From Nonomuraea angiospora (GTDB taxonomy: Bacteria; Actinomycetota; Actinomycetes; Streptosporangiales; Streptosporangiaceae): a stretch of DNA of 64,000 nucleotides. The position numbers and the translations under genes were made by a program. Under the pieces are notes generated by a model. That model was not told where the DNA came from and ran no database searches. It saw only the letters and a list, made by a program, of their open reading frames with translations. Where the stretch lies: contig NZ_JADBEK010000001.1 of the NCBI RefSeq assembly GCF_014873145.1, positions 9,424,001 to 9,488,000 on the forward strand, in the 5' to 3' direction. This document shows positions 34,167 to 42,478 of the stretch, piece by piece; the first letter of the stretch is position 1; each line of letters begins with the position of its first letter.

Positions 34167-34757
34167 ATGCTTGAGCGCATTCACGAGATATCGGGAGTCT
34201 TGCTAAGCGCGGACGGATATCTTGACGATTTCTGGCCGAATTTCCGGAACATTGATGACGTGTTCTGGAAGCTCCAGCGTATTCAGCGCTTCGAGGCCGG
34301 GGAGCCGAGTTGGCTGGCGATGATGGACGGCGACTGGGAACGCTCGCTCAAGCTGGTCGACGACACGGGCGACGGGGGCCGGAGCAGCGCCTACCCCTGC
34401 CGGCGGATCCGGATCGTCGAGCAACCCGTCACCCCTTACCTGCAGTGGGAGATGCACGTGCTGGCGCTGCGGGTGGAGGTGGCCGAGCAGGTGCGGGTGC
34501 TCGACGCGGGGGAGGTGTCCGACCTGGAGATCGACCGGCGCCTGCCGGAGCTCGTCGTGCTGGGGTCGTCCGTCATGTACGAGGTGACGTACGACGCCCG
34601 CGGCACCCACAGCGGCGCGAGGCGGATCGACGACCCCGATGTGATCGCGGCCTGCCGGGGCGAGCTCGACAAGCTGTTCGCGGCCGGGGAGGACTTCCAG
34701 GCCTACTACGAGCGGGAGATCGTGCCGATGCCGGCTCCCCGGGTGACGGCCGTCTGA
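34167..34757 (+). CDS. DUF6879 family protein
   Basis: A 196-residue soluble protein. The family pattern is visible as FWKLQRIQRFEAGEPSWLAM with GDWERSLKL, followed by CRRIRIVEQPVTPYLQWEMH and ELVVLGSSVMYEVTYDARG. DUF6879 proteins are widespread in Streptomycetes and relatives, commonly beside XRE-type regulators, and have no proven function. Here no such regulator is adjacent. The ATG at 34167 was taken as the first one of the frame; no strong ribosome-binding site is seen. Confidence 0.78.
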   Translation: MLERIHEISGVLLSADGYLDDFWPNFRNIDDVFWKLQRIQRFEAGEPSWLAMMDGDWERSLKLVDDTGDGGRSSAYPCRRIRIVEQPVTPYLQWEMHVLALRVEVAEQVRVLDAGEVSDLEIDRRLPELVVLGSSVMYEVTYDARGTHSGARRIDDPDVIAACRGELDKLFAAGEDFQAYYEREIVPMPAPRVTAV

Positions 34758-34782
34758 GGCCGCCACCCTCGGATGACGGCCG

Positions 34783-35001
34783 TCACAGGGGCAGGCCGCC
34801 GGTGGCGGAGCTGGTGGAGCCGGTGGCCCGGTAGGCGGCGATGGTGCGTTCGGCGATGCGCATCTGGTGGATCTCGTCGGCGCCGTCGGCGAAGCGGGCC
34901 CAGCGGGCGTGCTGGAACATGCCGGCCAGCGGCGTGTCCGTCGAGTAGCCGAGCGTCCCCTGCACCTGGATCGCCCCGCCCCCTTGCACTGGTACAGCTC
35001 C
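34783..35001 (-). pseudogene. Acyl-CoA dehydrogenase C-terminal remnant cut by the IS element
   Basis: About 70 codons ending at 34783 encode the last part of an acyl-CoA dehydrogenase: GAIQVQGTLGYSTDTPLAGM, then FQHARWARFADGADEIHQMR and IAERTIAAYRA. This is the conserved helical C-terminus that carries the FAD/CoA-contacting GxLGY and arginine motifs. The frame stops matching at about 35001, exactly where the right end of the tnpB element begins. The N-terminal 300 or so residues are not found on the other side of the element, so the rest has been lost. Confidence 0.8.
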
Positions 35002-35060
35002 GTGACTCCTCCGCTCCCTGAAGGGAGCGGCTTCTCGCTAAGCCGCTTGCGCAGCCTCGC
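35002..35060 (-). ncRNA. Right-end/omega-RNA segment of the tnpB element
   Basis: By analogy with known TnpB systems the guide RNA covers the tnpB 3' end and the right-end stem-loop (35011-35030). The guide would begin directly beyond 35002 and read GGAGCTGTACCAGTGCAAGG, that is, the flanking acyl-CoA dehydrogenase sequence. The 5' extent is not determined. Confidence 0.5.
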
Positions 35061-36234
35061 GAAGGGCAAGCCCTGCCCTCAAGATGTTGGTCGCCGCGTT
35101 CACGTCGGCGTGCGCGGAAAACCCGCACGCCGTACATCGGAAGACGGCTTGGGTGACACGGTTGTCCTTCGCGCAGTGCCCGCAGCGCGAGCACGTACGG
35201 GAGGTGTTGGCGGGGTTCACTGCGATCAGCTCTCGACCGGCGCTTTCAGCCTTGTGCGAAAGGATCGTCACGAACGCGGACCAACCCGCGTCGAGAATGC
35301 TCTTGTTCAGCCCGGATTTAGCCGACTGGCCGTTAGCCAGGTAGCCGCCTTCGCGGTCCGGTTTCGGCGCGGCACGCCGGGTCATGCCCGCGACGTTCAG
35401 CGCTTCGTGCACGATCACGTCGTAGCCGCGAACCAGCGCAAGCGCGGCCTTGTGCGCCGAGTCGAGGCGTTGCCGCCGCACCTTGGCATGCAGGGCCGCC
35501 ACCCGCGCGACGGCCTTACGGCGCCGCTGGGATCCTCGTTTCTTACCGGCGAGCTCCCGCTGGGCCGCTGCCAGACAGCGCGCGGAGGTGGCAAGGTGCC
35601 GCTGGTTGTCGAGGTGGTCGCCGTCGCTGATCGTGGCCAGCCAGGCGACACCCATGTCAACACCCGCAACCGCGCCCGTGGCGGGAAGGGTCTGTGCGGG
35701 CACCTCATCGCACGACAGCACGACGAACCAGCGGGCGCCTTCCCGCTTGATACTGATCGTTTTGACGGTGCCCAGCACACGACGGTGCCGGTGCACCCGC
35801 ACATGCCCGACGCCCTGCAACCGCACGTAGGTCGCCGTCGGGTGCTCGGGTTGGGAGTCCCACCGGCAGCCGTCGCCGTCCTTGGGCCACTGGACCGTGT
35901 CGAACCAGCCCCGCCCCTTGAACCGCGGGAACCCTGGCGTGCGGCCTGCTTGGACGCGGTCGAAGAACGCCCGGTATGCCTTGTCCAGCCTGCGCAGGGT
36001 GGCCTGCTGGGAGGAGAACGACCACCGGCCCTGACCGTCGGAGTCGTCGGCGCGGATGTGCTTCAGCTCCGCCGACTGCTCGCCGTAACGCACCCTCACC
36101 CCGGCTTTGCGGTAGGCCGTACGGCGGTGTTCGAGAGCCGCGTTGTACAGCTCCCGGTGGTCTTCCAGGCACTGCGCGAGCGCGGCGGCCTGCTTGCTGG
36201 TGGGGCGCAGCAGGAACTTGAACGACCTGCGCAC
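35038..36234 (-). CDS. tnpB: TnpB RNA-guided nuclease (OrfB, IS605 family)
   Basis: A 398-residue TnpB of normal length. The N-terminal HTH region (MRRSFKFLLRPT) precedes a split RuvC nuclease with Asp193 (GVDMGV), Glu277 (VIVHEALNVAGM) and Asp377 (SAHADVNAATNI). The zinc finger between the last two is intact: Cys348, Cys351, Cys367, Cys370 (CSRC and CTAC). TnpB cuts double-stranded DNA matched by its omega-RNA guide next to a TAM and helps retain the element at its donor site. All catalytic residues are present, so activity is plausible. Confidence 0.93.
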   Translation of the reverse strand: MRRSFKFLLRPTSKQAAALAQCLEDHRELYNAALEHRRTAYRKAGVRVRYGEQSAELKHIRADDSDGQGRWSFSSQQATLRRLDKAYRAFFDRVQAGRTPGFPRFKGRGWFDTVQWPKDGDGCRWDSQPEHPTATYVRLQGVGHVRVHRHRRVLGTVKTISIKREGARWFVVLSCDEVPAQTLPATGAVAGVDMGVAWLATISDGDHLDNQRHLATSARCLAAAQRELAGKKRGSQRRRKAVARVAALHAKVRRQRLDSAHKAALALVRGYDVIVHEALNVAGMTRRAAPKPDREGGYLANGQSAKSGLNKSILDAGWSAFVTILSHKAESAGRELIAVNPANTSRTCSRCGHCAKDNRVTQAVFRCTACGFSAHADVNAATNILRAGLALREAAQAA

Positions 36235-36430
36235 ACCCCACCTCCCACGCTCGGTAACGAGACCACCACGGTATCGGCTGGCACCGACAAACCCGGAAGG
36301 AAAGCTGTGACGCGCGGACCTGACAGGTCAAGGCACGCTCGGTCCTTGGCGGCCCTCCCGCTCCCGATTCCCCCGTCGTCTAAAGGCGACGGTTCCTCGA
36401 GAGACTCTGATGGCCATACCCGCCACCGTG

Positions 36431-37429
36431 TCACGGCCGGCGGAGCGGCGTGAAGGCCCAGGACATGCGCGGCTCCACGGCCCAGTGGAAGACCCTGCGC
36501 ACCGGCGGCGTGCAGAGCAGGGTGGCGGCGGCCACGCCGAGCAGGATCGACAGCGGCACGCCCAGCTCGAACCGCTCGGCGACCTTCACCACGAACCCGT
36601 GGAGCAGGTAAGCGTACATGGTGGCCGAGCCCAGCCCGCTGAACCACGTGTGCCGCGCCGGGGTCACCGCCAGGAACGCCGCCACCAGCACCGCCCCCGC
36701 CAGCAGCAGCCCCAGCCGCACGGCCGTGCCGGTGAGGTCGTCCACGTGCAGCGCCGAGTTGGGCAGCCGCCACCTGATCCACTCCGTCGGCACCTGGTCG
36801 TGCACGAGCAGCGCCGCCGCCAGCCCCAGCCCGAGCGTCAGGAAGCCGGTCAGCCGCATGTACGGCCTGCGCAGCCACGCGAAGTGCTCCGGCTTGAGCA
36901 TCAGCCCGAGCACGTAGAACGGCAGCAGGGCGAACGTCCGGTTCATGGCCAGCTCGCCGGGCAGCGCGCTCAACCCGGTCAGCAGCGACAGCGCGACCGC
37001 GATCGCCAGCGGCCACCTGAGCTGCTGCCACACCGGCGTCGACAACCGCCACAGGAACAACGACAGCAGGAACCAGGTCAGGTAGTACGGGTCCAGCAGG
37101 GTCAGCTCGAACTTCCCGTACAGGATCAGCCGCGGCAGCGAGTACGCCACCTCGAAGATCAGGTACGGCACCGCCAGCGTGGAGATGAGCTTGCGCGCCT
37201 TCCCCGCCGAGAACGTGAACCGGCGCGACAGATAGCCGCTCAGCACGATGAACAGCGGCATGTGGAAGACGTAGACGTAGAAGTAGAGCGCGTGGGCGAG
37301 GGGATGATCCCGCTGGTCCTCGATGAGGTGACCGCACACCACGAGCAGGATGGCCAGGTATTTGGCGTTGTCGAAGAACGGGTCCCTGGCGGTCACGGAC
37401 CGGGCGTCAAGGGTGGCGGGAGAAGTCAC
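36431..37429 (-). CDS. Membrane acyltransferase, acyltransferase-3 family (fucose 4-O-acetylase-like)
   Basis: A 332-residue integral membrane protein with about ten hydrophobic segments. The N-terminal RDPFFDNAKYLAILLVVCGH carries the catalytic-type histidine of acyltransferase-3 proteins, and the following FHMPLFIVLSGYLSRR is the second signature. The family O-acylates sugars or polymers at the membrane. The start is the GTG at 37429. Its ribosome-binding site GGAGGAGGG lies in the loop, and the GTG in the stem, of an inverted repeat (37424-37456), suggesting translational control. It stands alone between the IS element and locus B. Confidence 0.82.
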   Translation of the reverse strand: MTSPATLDARSVTARDPFFDNAKYLAILLVVCGHLIEDQRDHPLAHALYFYVYVFHMPLFIVLSGYLSRRFTFSAGKARKLISTLAVPYLIFEVAYSLPRLILYGKFELTLLDPYYLTWFLLSLFLWRLSTPVWQQLRWPLAIAVALSLLTGLSALPGELAMNRTFALLPFYVLGLMLKPEHFAWLRRPYMRLTGFLTLGLGLAAALLVHDQVPTEWIRWRLPNSALHVDDLTGTAVRLGLLLAGAVLVAAFLAVTPARHTWFSGLGSATMYAYLLHGFVVKVAERFELGVPLSILLGVAAATLLCTPPVRRVFHWAVEPRMSWAFTPLRRP

Positions 37430-37456
37430 AGGCCCTCCTCCGTCGGACCTGTGACT
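37424..37456 (-). promoter_or_regulatory. Potential start-codon hairpin of the acyltransferase mRNA
   Basis: In the mRNA sense AGTCACAGG (37456-37448) pairs with CCTGTGACT (37432-37424): nine perfect base pairs enclosing a 15-nt loop that contains GGAGGAGGG. The 3' arm contains the GTG start codon, so the stem would occlude initiation while displaying the Shine-Dalgarno. Confidence 0.5.
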
Positions 37457-37556
37457 TCAGCAGTGCTGTGTCCATGGGCTCGTTCGCTGCGCTCACTCAC
37501 AGACCCCGCACCCTAGCCACCGAGCGCGTAACCGCCAGGAAACGCCGAGTGAGGGC

Positions 37557-39491
37557 TTACCGAAGGGCCGGTGTCGCCTCGCGTACCGTGTCCGCCAGCG
37601 CGGACGCGGCGGCGGCGTCGAGCCTGCCGTCCACCACGGCCGTCACGACCCGCCTGGTCAGCGTGTCCTCGACGACGAGCGGCCGGTCCCAGGCCAGCGC
37701 CTGCCCCACCCCCGGATAGTGCTCGACCCGCACGAACCACGGGTCGCCGTCCGACTGCACGAAGACGAGCGTCCAGTCCCGCCCCTCCGGCGTGGTGCCG
37801 GACAGGGCGACCCAGGGATCGCGGCTGCCGTGTACGGCCTCCTCGTCCCCGGGGAGCGCGATCCGGGCGGTGGAGGTGCCGGGTGCGCGCCAGAAGAAGC
37901 CGCCGTAACCCGCGCCTGCGCGCCCCTTGGTGGCCGAGCTGCGGACCTCCAGCGGCGCGCCGGTGAGGTTGGTGAGCGTGAACGCGAAGTCCAGCGCCCA
38001 GAAGTCCCCGAACGGCCGGGCCGTCACCGTCCGCTCCTCGCGCGCCACCAGCCGCCCGCCGGGCCCCGCCCACTCCAGGTGCTCGACGAAGCCGGAGTCG
38101 TCGAGCCGGGAGAACGACAGGTGCCGCTGCGTGCCGTGATCGTCCAGCCAGGCGGGCCCCTGGTCCTTGACGTACGTGCGGCCGCCCCAGAAGTTCGCCC
38201 CGCCCAGGTCGGAGATCGCCACCCCGACCCCGAGGTGGTGCACGTGGTCCTCGGGACGCACCTCGGTCACCTCGACGCCGCCCAGCGTCCGCACCCCGTG
38301 GAGGTAGGGCCGCGGGGAGTCGGTGGCCGGCAGGTCGGGCCGCAGCTCGTACGAGGCCACCGCCTGCCCGGAGGCCAGCAGCTCCACCCGGGTCCAGGGG
38401 ACGTCCAGCTCCGAGTAGAGCGACAGCGTCTCGGCGCTGCGGGCCGTCAGGTCGGCGACACCCGGCAGGAACCGGTGCGTGACCTCGCCCGAGGCGGCGT
38501 CCCGCTCGACGTCCTGGAAGCGCTCCGGGATCGGCAGCGGCTCGGGAGCCAGCCGCACCGCGTCCAGCACCTGCGTGAACGACTCCGTGGCGGACAGCGG
38601 CACCATCAGAGCGGCGCCCGTGCGGACGTGGTCGATGAGGTTCTCCAGCAGGTCGGTCCGCTCGTACACGGTGGTCGTGACCGTGCCGTCCGGCAGCTCG
38701 ACCTTGAGCCGGTCCTGCGTGTAGACGAGCGTGGCGCGGCCCGCGTCGCCGTGCACGACCAGGTACGGCTCGCTCCGGCCGGTCGCGCAGAGCGTCACCG
38801 CGATCGTGATCACGACGCCGTCTTCGAGGCGGATCCGCAGGCAGGACGTGTCGTCCGACTCGATCGGGTGGGCGTGGTAGAGCTCGGCCTCGATGCCTGC
38901 GACGGGGCCGTCCACCAGGGCGAGCGCGGTCGCGACGGCGTGCGCGAACGGGTTCGTCAGCGCGCCGTCCACCACGTCCACGCCGTCGAGCCGGCGCCTG
39001 CCCGACCAGGCCGAGCGGGTGAAGTAGGTCGAGGGCCGCTCCCAGGCGCCCGCGCCGCCGATGCCGCGCACGCGCCCGATGGTGCCGTCGGCGATCAGCG
39101 AACGCAGCGCGGGCACCGCCGCCGAGCCCAGCGACTGGAAGCCGACCTGGCAGGCCAGCCCCGTCTCCGCCACCGCCGCGGCGATGCGGGCGTGCGCGGC
39201 GGGGCTCGCCGCGGGCGGCTTCTCCAGCAGCACGTGGGATCCGGCGTGCAGGGCGGTCACCGCGAGGTCGGCGTGCGTGTGGATCGGCGTGCAGATGACC
39301 GTGATCTCCGCGCCGGTCTTCGCCAGGAGCTCGCCCAGGTCGGGCGACTGCAGCGGCGAGCCGAAGTCCACCTCGGCGGGCCGCACGTCGCAGATCCCCG
39401 CCAACTCGATCAGCCCCTGCTCGGCCAGTCTGCGCAGATTGCCCAGATGGTGCCGCCCATGGCCGTGCGCACCAGCGAGTACCACCTTCAT
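37557..39491 (-). CDS. Gfo/Idh/MocA oxidoreductase fused to a DUF6807 (PmoA-like) domain
   Basis: A 644-residue two-domain protein. Residues 1-340 are a Gfo/Idh/MocA oxidoreductase: AGAHGHGRHHLGNL at the nucleotide fold, then VICTPIHTHADL and the catalytic-lysine motif VLLEKPPA, with an alpha/beta domain up to about 340. Residues 380-644 match DUF6807, a beta-rich domain with YLHGVRTLGGVEVTE, HHLGVGVAISDLGG, WGGRTY and GYGGFFWRAPG. The first half should oxidise or reduce a sugar with NAD(P); DUF6807 has no proven activity but is common in polysaccharide loci. The ATG overlaps the stop of the upstream dehydratase by 4 nt, making it the last gene of the 42299-37557 operon. Confidence 0.85.
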   Translation of the reverse strand: MKVVLAGAHGHGRHHLGNLRRLAEQGLIELAGICDVRPAEVDFGSPLQSPDLGELLAKTGAEITVICTPIHTHADLAVTALHAGSHVLLEKPPAASPAAHARIAAAVAETGLACQVGFQSLGSAAVPALRSLIADGTIGRVRGIGGAGAWERPSTYFTRSAWSGRRRLDGVDVVDGALTNPFAHAVATALALVDGPVAGIEAELYHAHPIESDDTSCLRIRLEDGVVITIAVTLCATGRSEPYLVVHGDAGRATLVYTQDRLKVELPDGTVTTTVYERTDLLENLIDHVRTGAALMVPLSATESFTQVLDAVRLAPEPLPIPERFQDVERDAASGEVTHRFLPGVADLTARSAETLSLYSELDVPWTRVELLASGQAVASYELRPDLPATDSPRPYLHGVRTLGGVEVTEVRPEDHVHHLGVGVAISDLGGANFWGGRTYVKDQGPAWLDDHGTQRHLSFSRLDDSGFVEHLEWAGPGGRLVAREERTVTARPFGDFWALDFAFTLTNLTGAPLEVRSSATKGRAGAGYGGFFWRAPGTSTARIALPGDEEAVHGSRDPWVALSGTTPEGRDWTLVFVQSDGDPWFVRVEHYPGVGQALAWDRPLVVEDTLTRRVVTAVVDGRLDAAAASALADTVREATPALR

Positions 39492-40543
39492 CGCGACCAC
39501 CTCAGTCCGAGCCCCGCGTGCGCGCCCGCCCGCAGGACCCCGTCGGAAATCTGCACCGGGTACGGCTCCGCCAGCAGCCCGAGGGCCGCGAACGACGCGT
39601 CCTCCACGTCCTCCGCCATGACCGGCAGCGGCAGGGCCAGCGCGAGCTGCCCGGACACCTCGCTCAGCAGATGCGGATAGACCGGCACGTCGTACGTCCT
39701 GGCCAGCTCCACGATCCGCAGGAACGGCGTGATGCCGCCGACCCGCACCACGTTCGGCTGGACGACGTCGCACGCCCCGGCCGCGAGCAGGTCACGGAAG
39801 CCGTAGGTGGTGTAGACGTTCTCCCCGACCGCCACCGGCACGTCGATGGAGCGCCGCAGCTCCACGTGCGCGGCCACGTCGTCGGCGGGCAGCGGCTCCT
39901 CGATCCAGTGCAGCCCGAACTCCCGCAACGCGGAGATGGCCCTCCGCGCCCGGTGCAGGTCCCACCGCTGGTTCGCGTCGATCATCAGCAGCCGGTCGGG
40001 CCCGATCACCTCGCGCACGGCGGCCACCCTGGCCACGTCCTCCGCCAGGTCGGGCCGGCCCACCTTGATCTTGACGCCCCGGTAGCCGGCGGCCACCCAG
40101 CGCCGCGCCTGCTCCACCAGCTCCTCCAGCGGGTAGTGCAGGTTGACGCCGCTGCCGTAGACCGGGACCTCGTCGCGCCGCCGGCCCAGCACGTCGGCCA
40201 GGCCGCCGTCGCCGCAGCGCAGGTCCCAGAGCGCCAGGTCGATCCCGGCCAGCGCGATCGTGGTGATCCCGCCCGGACCCGCCTCGCGCAGGTGCCGCCA
40301 CAACCGGTCCCACACCACCTCGGGGTGCGCGGGCAGCCCGATCAGCGCCTCGCGCAGGTCGTGGTCGAGCAGCGCCCGTACGGCGTGCGCCCCGATCTGC
40401 GGCGTCCACGAGAACCCGGTGCCGGTCCGCCCGTCCTTCAGCGTGACCTCGCACACGATCACGTGGTTGGCCGGCACGTCCGCGCCCCAGGGCCGCGGCA
40501 GCGGGGCCGTCCGCAGCTCCGTGCGCAGATCCACGATCGTCAC
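39488..40543 (-). CDS. Enolase-superfamily (mandelate racemase subgroup) aldarate dehydratase-like enzyme
   Basis: A 351-residue barrel enzyme. The acid/base lysines Lys158-x-Lys160 (GVKIKVG), metal ligands Asp189 (IDANQRW), Glu215/216 (WIEEP) and Glu241 (VGEN), and a general-base histidine His291 (VYPHLL) are present. This is the mandelate racemase-type set found in L-rhamnonate, galactarate and glucarate dehydratases. Next to a dehydratase-aldolase homologue (40540) and a uronate-dehydrogenase-like SDR (41409) it most likely dehydrates an aldarate. It starts at a GTG overlapping the upstream stop by 4 nt. Confidence 0.85.
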   Translation of the reverse strand: MTIVDLRTELRTAPLPRPWGADVPANHVIVCEVTLKDGRTGTGFSWTPQIGAHAVRALLDHDLREALIGLPAHPEVVWDRLWRHLREAGPGGITTIALAGIDLALWDLRCGDGGLADVLGRRRDEVPVYGSGVNLHYPLEELVEQARRWVAAGYRGVKIKVGRPDLAEDVARVAAVREVIGPDRLLMIDANQRWDLHRARRAISALREFGLHWIEEPLPADDVAAHVELRRSIDVPVAVGENVYTTYGFRDLLAAGACDVVQPNVVRVGGITPFLRIVELARTYDVPVYPHLLSEVSGQLALALPLPVMAEDVEDASFAALGLLAEPYPVQISDGVLRAGAHAGLGLRWSR

Positions 40544-41412
40544 TGCGCCACCAACTCGAGCCCGGTCTTGATCAGCGCTTCCAGCTCCTCGAGGTGCTCG
40601 CCGGTCACGTCCACCAGCGGCGGGCGGACGGCGCCCACGTCCAGGCCGCGCAGCCGTACCCCGGCCTTGACCAGGGCGACCGGGTAGCCGGGGACCTTGC
40701 CGCGCAGCCGTACGAGCGGGGCGTAGAAGCCGGTGAGCAGCCGCTCGTCACCGTTCAGGTAGGCCAGCGCGATCTCCGGCGCGAACGCGAACACCGCGCT
40801 GGAGTACAGCTCCACGCCGATGCCCCGGTAGGCGGGCATGGTCAGCTCGGCCGTCGGCAGCCCGTTGAAGAACAGGAAGTCCGGGTACGCCTCCCGCACC
40901 GCCAGCACGGTCCGCTGCATCCGGTCGATGTCGCCGACGCCGTCCTTGAGCCCGATCACCCCGGGGATCCCGGCCAGCTCCACCACGGCCTCCGGCTCCA
41001 GCACCACCGAGCCCCGCTGGTAGACGATCACCGGCAGCTCCGCGGCCACCGCCGCCACGTACGCGGCGAAGCCGTGCCCGGGCCCCTGGGCCAGGTACGG
41101 CGGCATGAGCAGCAGCCCGTCGGCGCCCGCCTCGCGCGCGGCCCGCGCCTGGTTCAGCGCCGTGCCGAGCGGGCCGCCCGCGCCCGCGAACACCGGCACC
41201 CGCCCGCCCACGACCTCGGCCGCCACGCGCACCGCCCGCGCGTGCTCGGCCTCCGACAGCGCGGAGAACTCGCCGGTGCCGCACGCCACGAACACGCCGC
41301 CGGGACCGTGCTCCATGCCCTGCCGGATGTGCTCGGCCAGCACCTCCTCGGCGAGCCGGCCGTCGGCGTCGAAGGGGGTCACGGGGAAGAACAGCACACC
41401 GCTCAGGTTCAT
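40540..41412 (-). CDS. DHDPS-family 5-dehydro-4-deoxyglucarate dehydratase-like enzyme
   Basis: A 290-residue class I aldolase-fold enzyme of the DapA family. The Schiff-base Lys156 (GVIGLKDGVGD), the proton-relay Tyr131 (VIVYQRG) and the N-terminal GVLFFPVTPFD and CGTGEFSALS segments match 5-dehydro-4-deoxyglucarate dehydratases, which decarboxylate and dehydrate the ketodeoxy acid to 2-oxoglutarate semialdehyde. This is step three of the oxidative uronate pathway suggested by its operon. Start and stop overlap the neighbouring genes by 4 nt. Confidence 0.85.
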   Translation of the reverse strand: MNLSGVLFFPVTPFDADGRLAEEVLAEHIRQGMEHGPGGVFVACGTGEFSALSEAEHARAVRVAAEVVGGRVPVFAGAGGPLGTALNQARAAREAGADGLLLMPPYLAQGPGHGFAAYVAAVAAELPVIVYQRGSVVLEPEAVVELAGIPGVIGLKDGVGDIDRMQRTVLAVREAYPDFLFFNGLPTAELTMPAYRGIGVELYSSAVFAFAPEIALAYLNGDERLLTGFYAPLVRLRGKVPGYPVALVKAGVRLRGLDVGAVRPPLVDVTGEHLEELEALIKTGLELVAQ

Positions 41413-42299
41413 TCGGCTTCCTTCAGTTCGGTGCGCCAGCTCCGCTTGGGCTGCCAGCCGAGCAGGCGCTCTGCCTTGGTGGTCGAGAAGGCGGGGGTGG
41501 TGCCGGTGAGTCCGGCGGCGAACGGTTCGGTGCTGGGCACGACGTGGGGCAGCAGGTCGGCGAGCGGCTTGCGGGCCAGGGCGTCCGCGGCCCCGGCGAA
41601 GAACACCTCGCCGTTGGGCACTTCGGGCAGCGCCTCGGCCAGCACCGTGATCAGGTCGGCGCAGTCGCGGGCGTCGATGTAGTTGAACAGCGAGACCCCG
41701 CCCAGCTCCGGCCGGTCGAGGCGCTCGCGCACCGTGTGGCCCGACTGGGTGGGCGCGCCCGCCCACTCCTCTGGCGGGATGACGAAGCACGGCCTGACCG
41801 CGGCCATCCTGGTCGTCCCGGCCAGCGCGAACGCCTTCATGGTCTGCTCGGCCACGACCTTGGACAGGTTGTAGGCGTTCCACGGGCGCACCGGGTGGTC
41901 CTCGTCGATCGGCAGGTACGCGGGCGCCCAGCCGCCGGGGGCGCCGTACCCGATGACGGTGGGGCTGCTGGCCACCACGACGCCGCGCACGCCCAGCGCG
42001 ACGGACGCCTCGCAGACGTTGAACGCGAGCTGGGTGTTGACCTTGAAGATCACCGATTCCGGGAGGCTGAACGGGGTCGCGATCGCGGCCAGGTGGATCA
42101 CGGTCTCGGGCCGGAACCTGGCGATGACCTCGAAGGTCTCGCCGGTGTCCGTGAGATCGGCCGGTAAGGCGATCGCGGCCTCGGATGGCGTGCCCGGCGT
42201 TCTGTCGACGCCGATGACCTCGTGCCCGGCCGCCGCGAGCGTGGTGACCACGCTCCGGCCGAGGCGTCCTGCGCTTCCGGTGACGAGGACTCTGCTCAC
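41409..42299 (-). CDS. NAD-dependent SDR, uronate-dehydrogenase-like
   Basis: A 296-residue extended SDR. The nucleotide motif VTGSAGRLGRS (residues 6-16), the aspartate after strand 2 (GVDRTPG), VIHLAAIATPF and the catalytic Tyr143-x3-Lys147 (YNLSK) are all present. It resembles bacterial uronate dehydrogenases, which oxidise D-glucuronate or D-galacturonate to aldaro-lactones. The start GTG at 42299 is 8 nt after AAGGAG; the frame is open further upstream but that part includes the operator. First gene of the minus-strand operon, with operator TGCAAAC-AGTTGCA at 42320-42333. Confidence 0.8.
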   Translation of the reverse strand: MSRVLVTGSAGRLGRSVVTTLAAAGHEVIGVDRTPGTPSEAAIALPADLTDTGETFEVIARFRPETVIHLAAIATPFSLPESVIFKVNTQLAFNVCEASVALGVRGVVVASSPTVIGYGAPGGWAPAYLPIDEDHPVRPWNAYNLSKVVAEQTMKAFALAGTTRMAAVRPCFVIPPEEWAGAPTQSGHTVRERLDRPELGGVSLFNYIDARDCADLITVLAEALPEVPNGEVFFAGAADALARKPLADLLPHVVPSTEPFAAGLTGTTPAFSTTKAERLLGWQPKRSWRTELKEAE

Positions 42300-42319
42300 C
42301 GTGGGGGCTCCTTCAAGAC

Positions 42320-42463
42320 TGCAAACAGTTGCACTAAACCTTTGTGTCCTCGGGGCGAGGTCGTCAAGAGGCGATTTCGCCCCCCGTGCTGGAGCAGGGG
42401 TTTCCTGAGGCAACGGGGCGGCAAGCGCTTTCATGGTACTCAGGGTTTCTGCAAGCGGTTGCG
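42320..42463. promoter_or_regulatory. Divergent LacI-2 control region with two operators
   Basis: TGCAAACAGTTGCA at 42320-42333 lies just upstream of the minus-strand operon, and TGCAAGCGGTTGCG at 42450-42463 just upstream of the LacI gene. GCAAGCGCTTTC (42421-42432) between them is a weaker relative. The sites share TGCAA-N4-TTGC. Placement at both ends of the divergent region supports autoregulation and control of the uronate operon. Confidence 0.75.
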
Positions 42464-42478
42464 TTAGGGTGGGCGACT

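Larger units (their letters stand above)
35002..36392 (-). mobile_element. IS1341-type (IS200/IS605 superfamily, tnpB-only) element
   Basis: The element carries tnpB alone and no tnpA. Its right end, read with tnpB, has the hairpin CCGCTCCC-TTCA-GGGAGCGG (35011-35030) and then GGAGTCAC, abutting the acyl-CoA dehydrogenase remnant at 35001. At the left end an imperfectly defined hairpin CCGTCG-N8-CGACGG lies at 36373-36392. The left boundary is an estimate. It would need a TnpA in trans to move. Confidence 0.65.

Noticed and set aside
35038..36234. Cas12-type CRISPR effector
   Set aside because: Length, zinc finger and right-end hairpin are those of IS605-family TnpB, and no array or adaptation genes are present.
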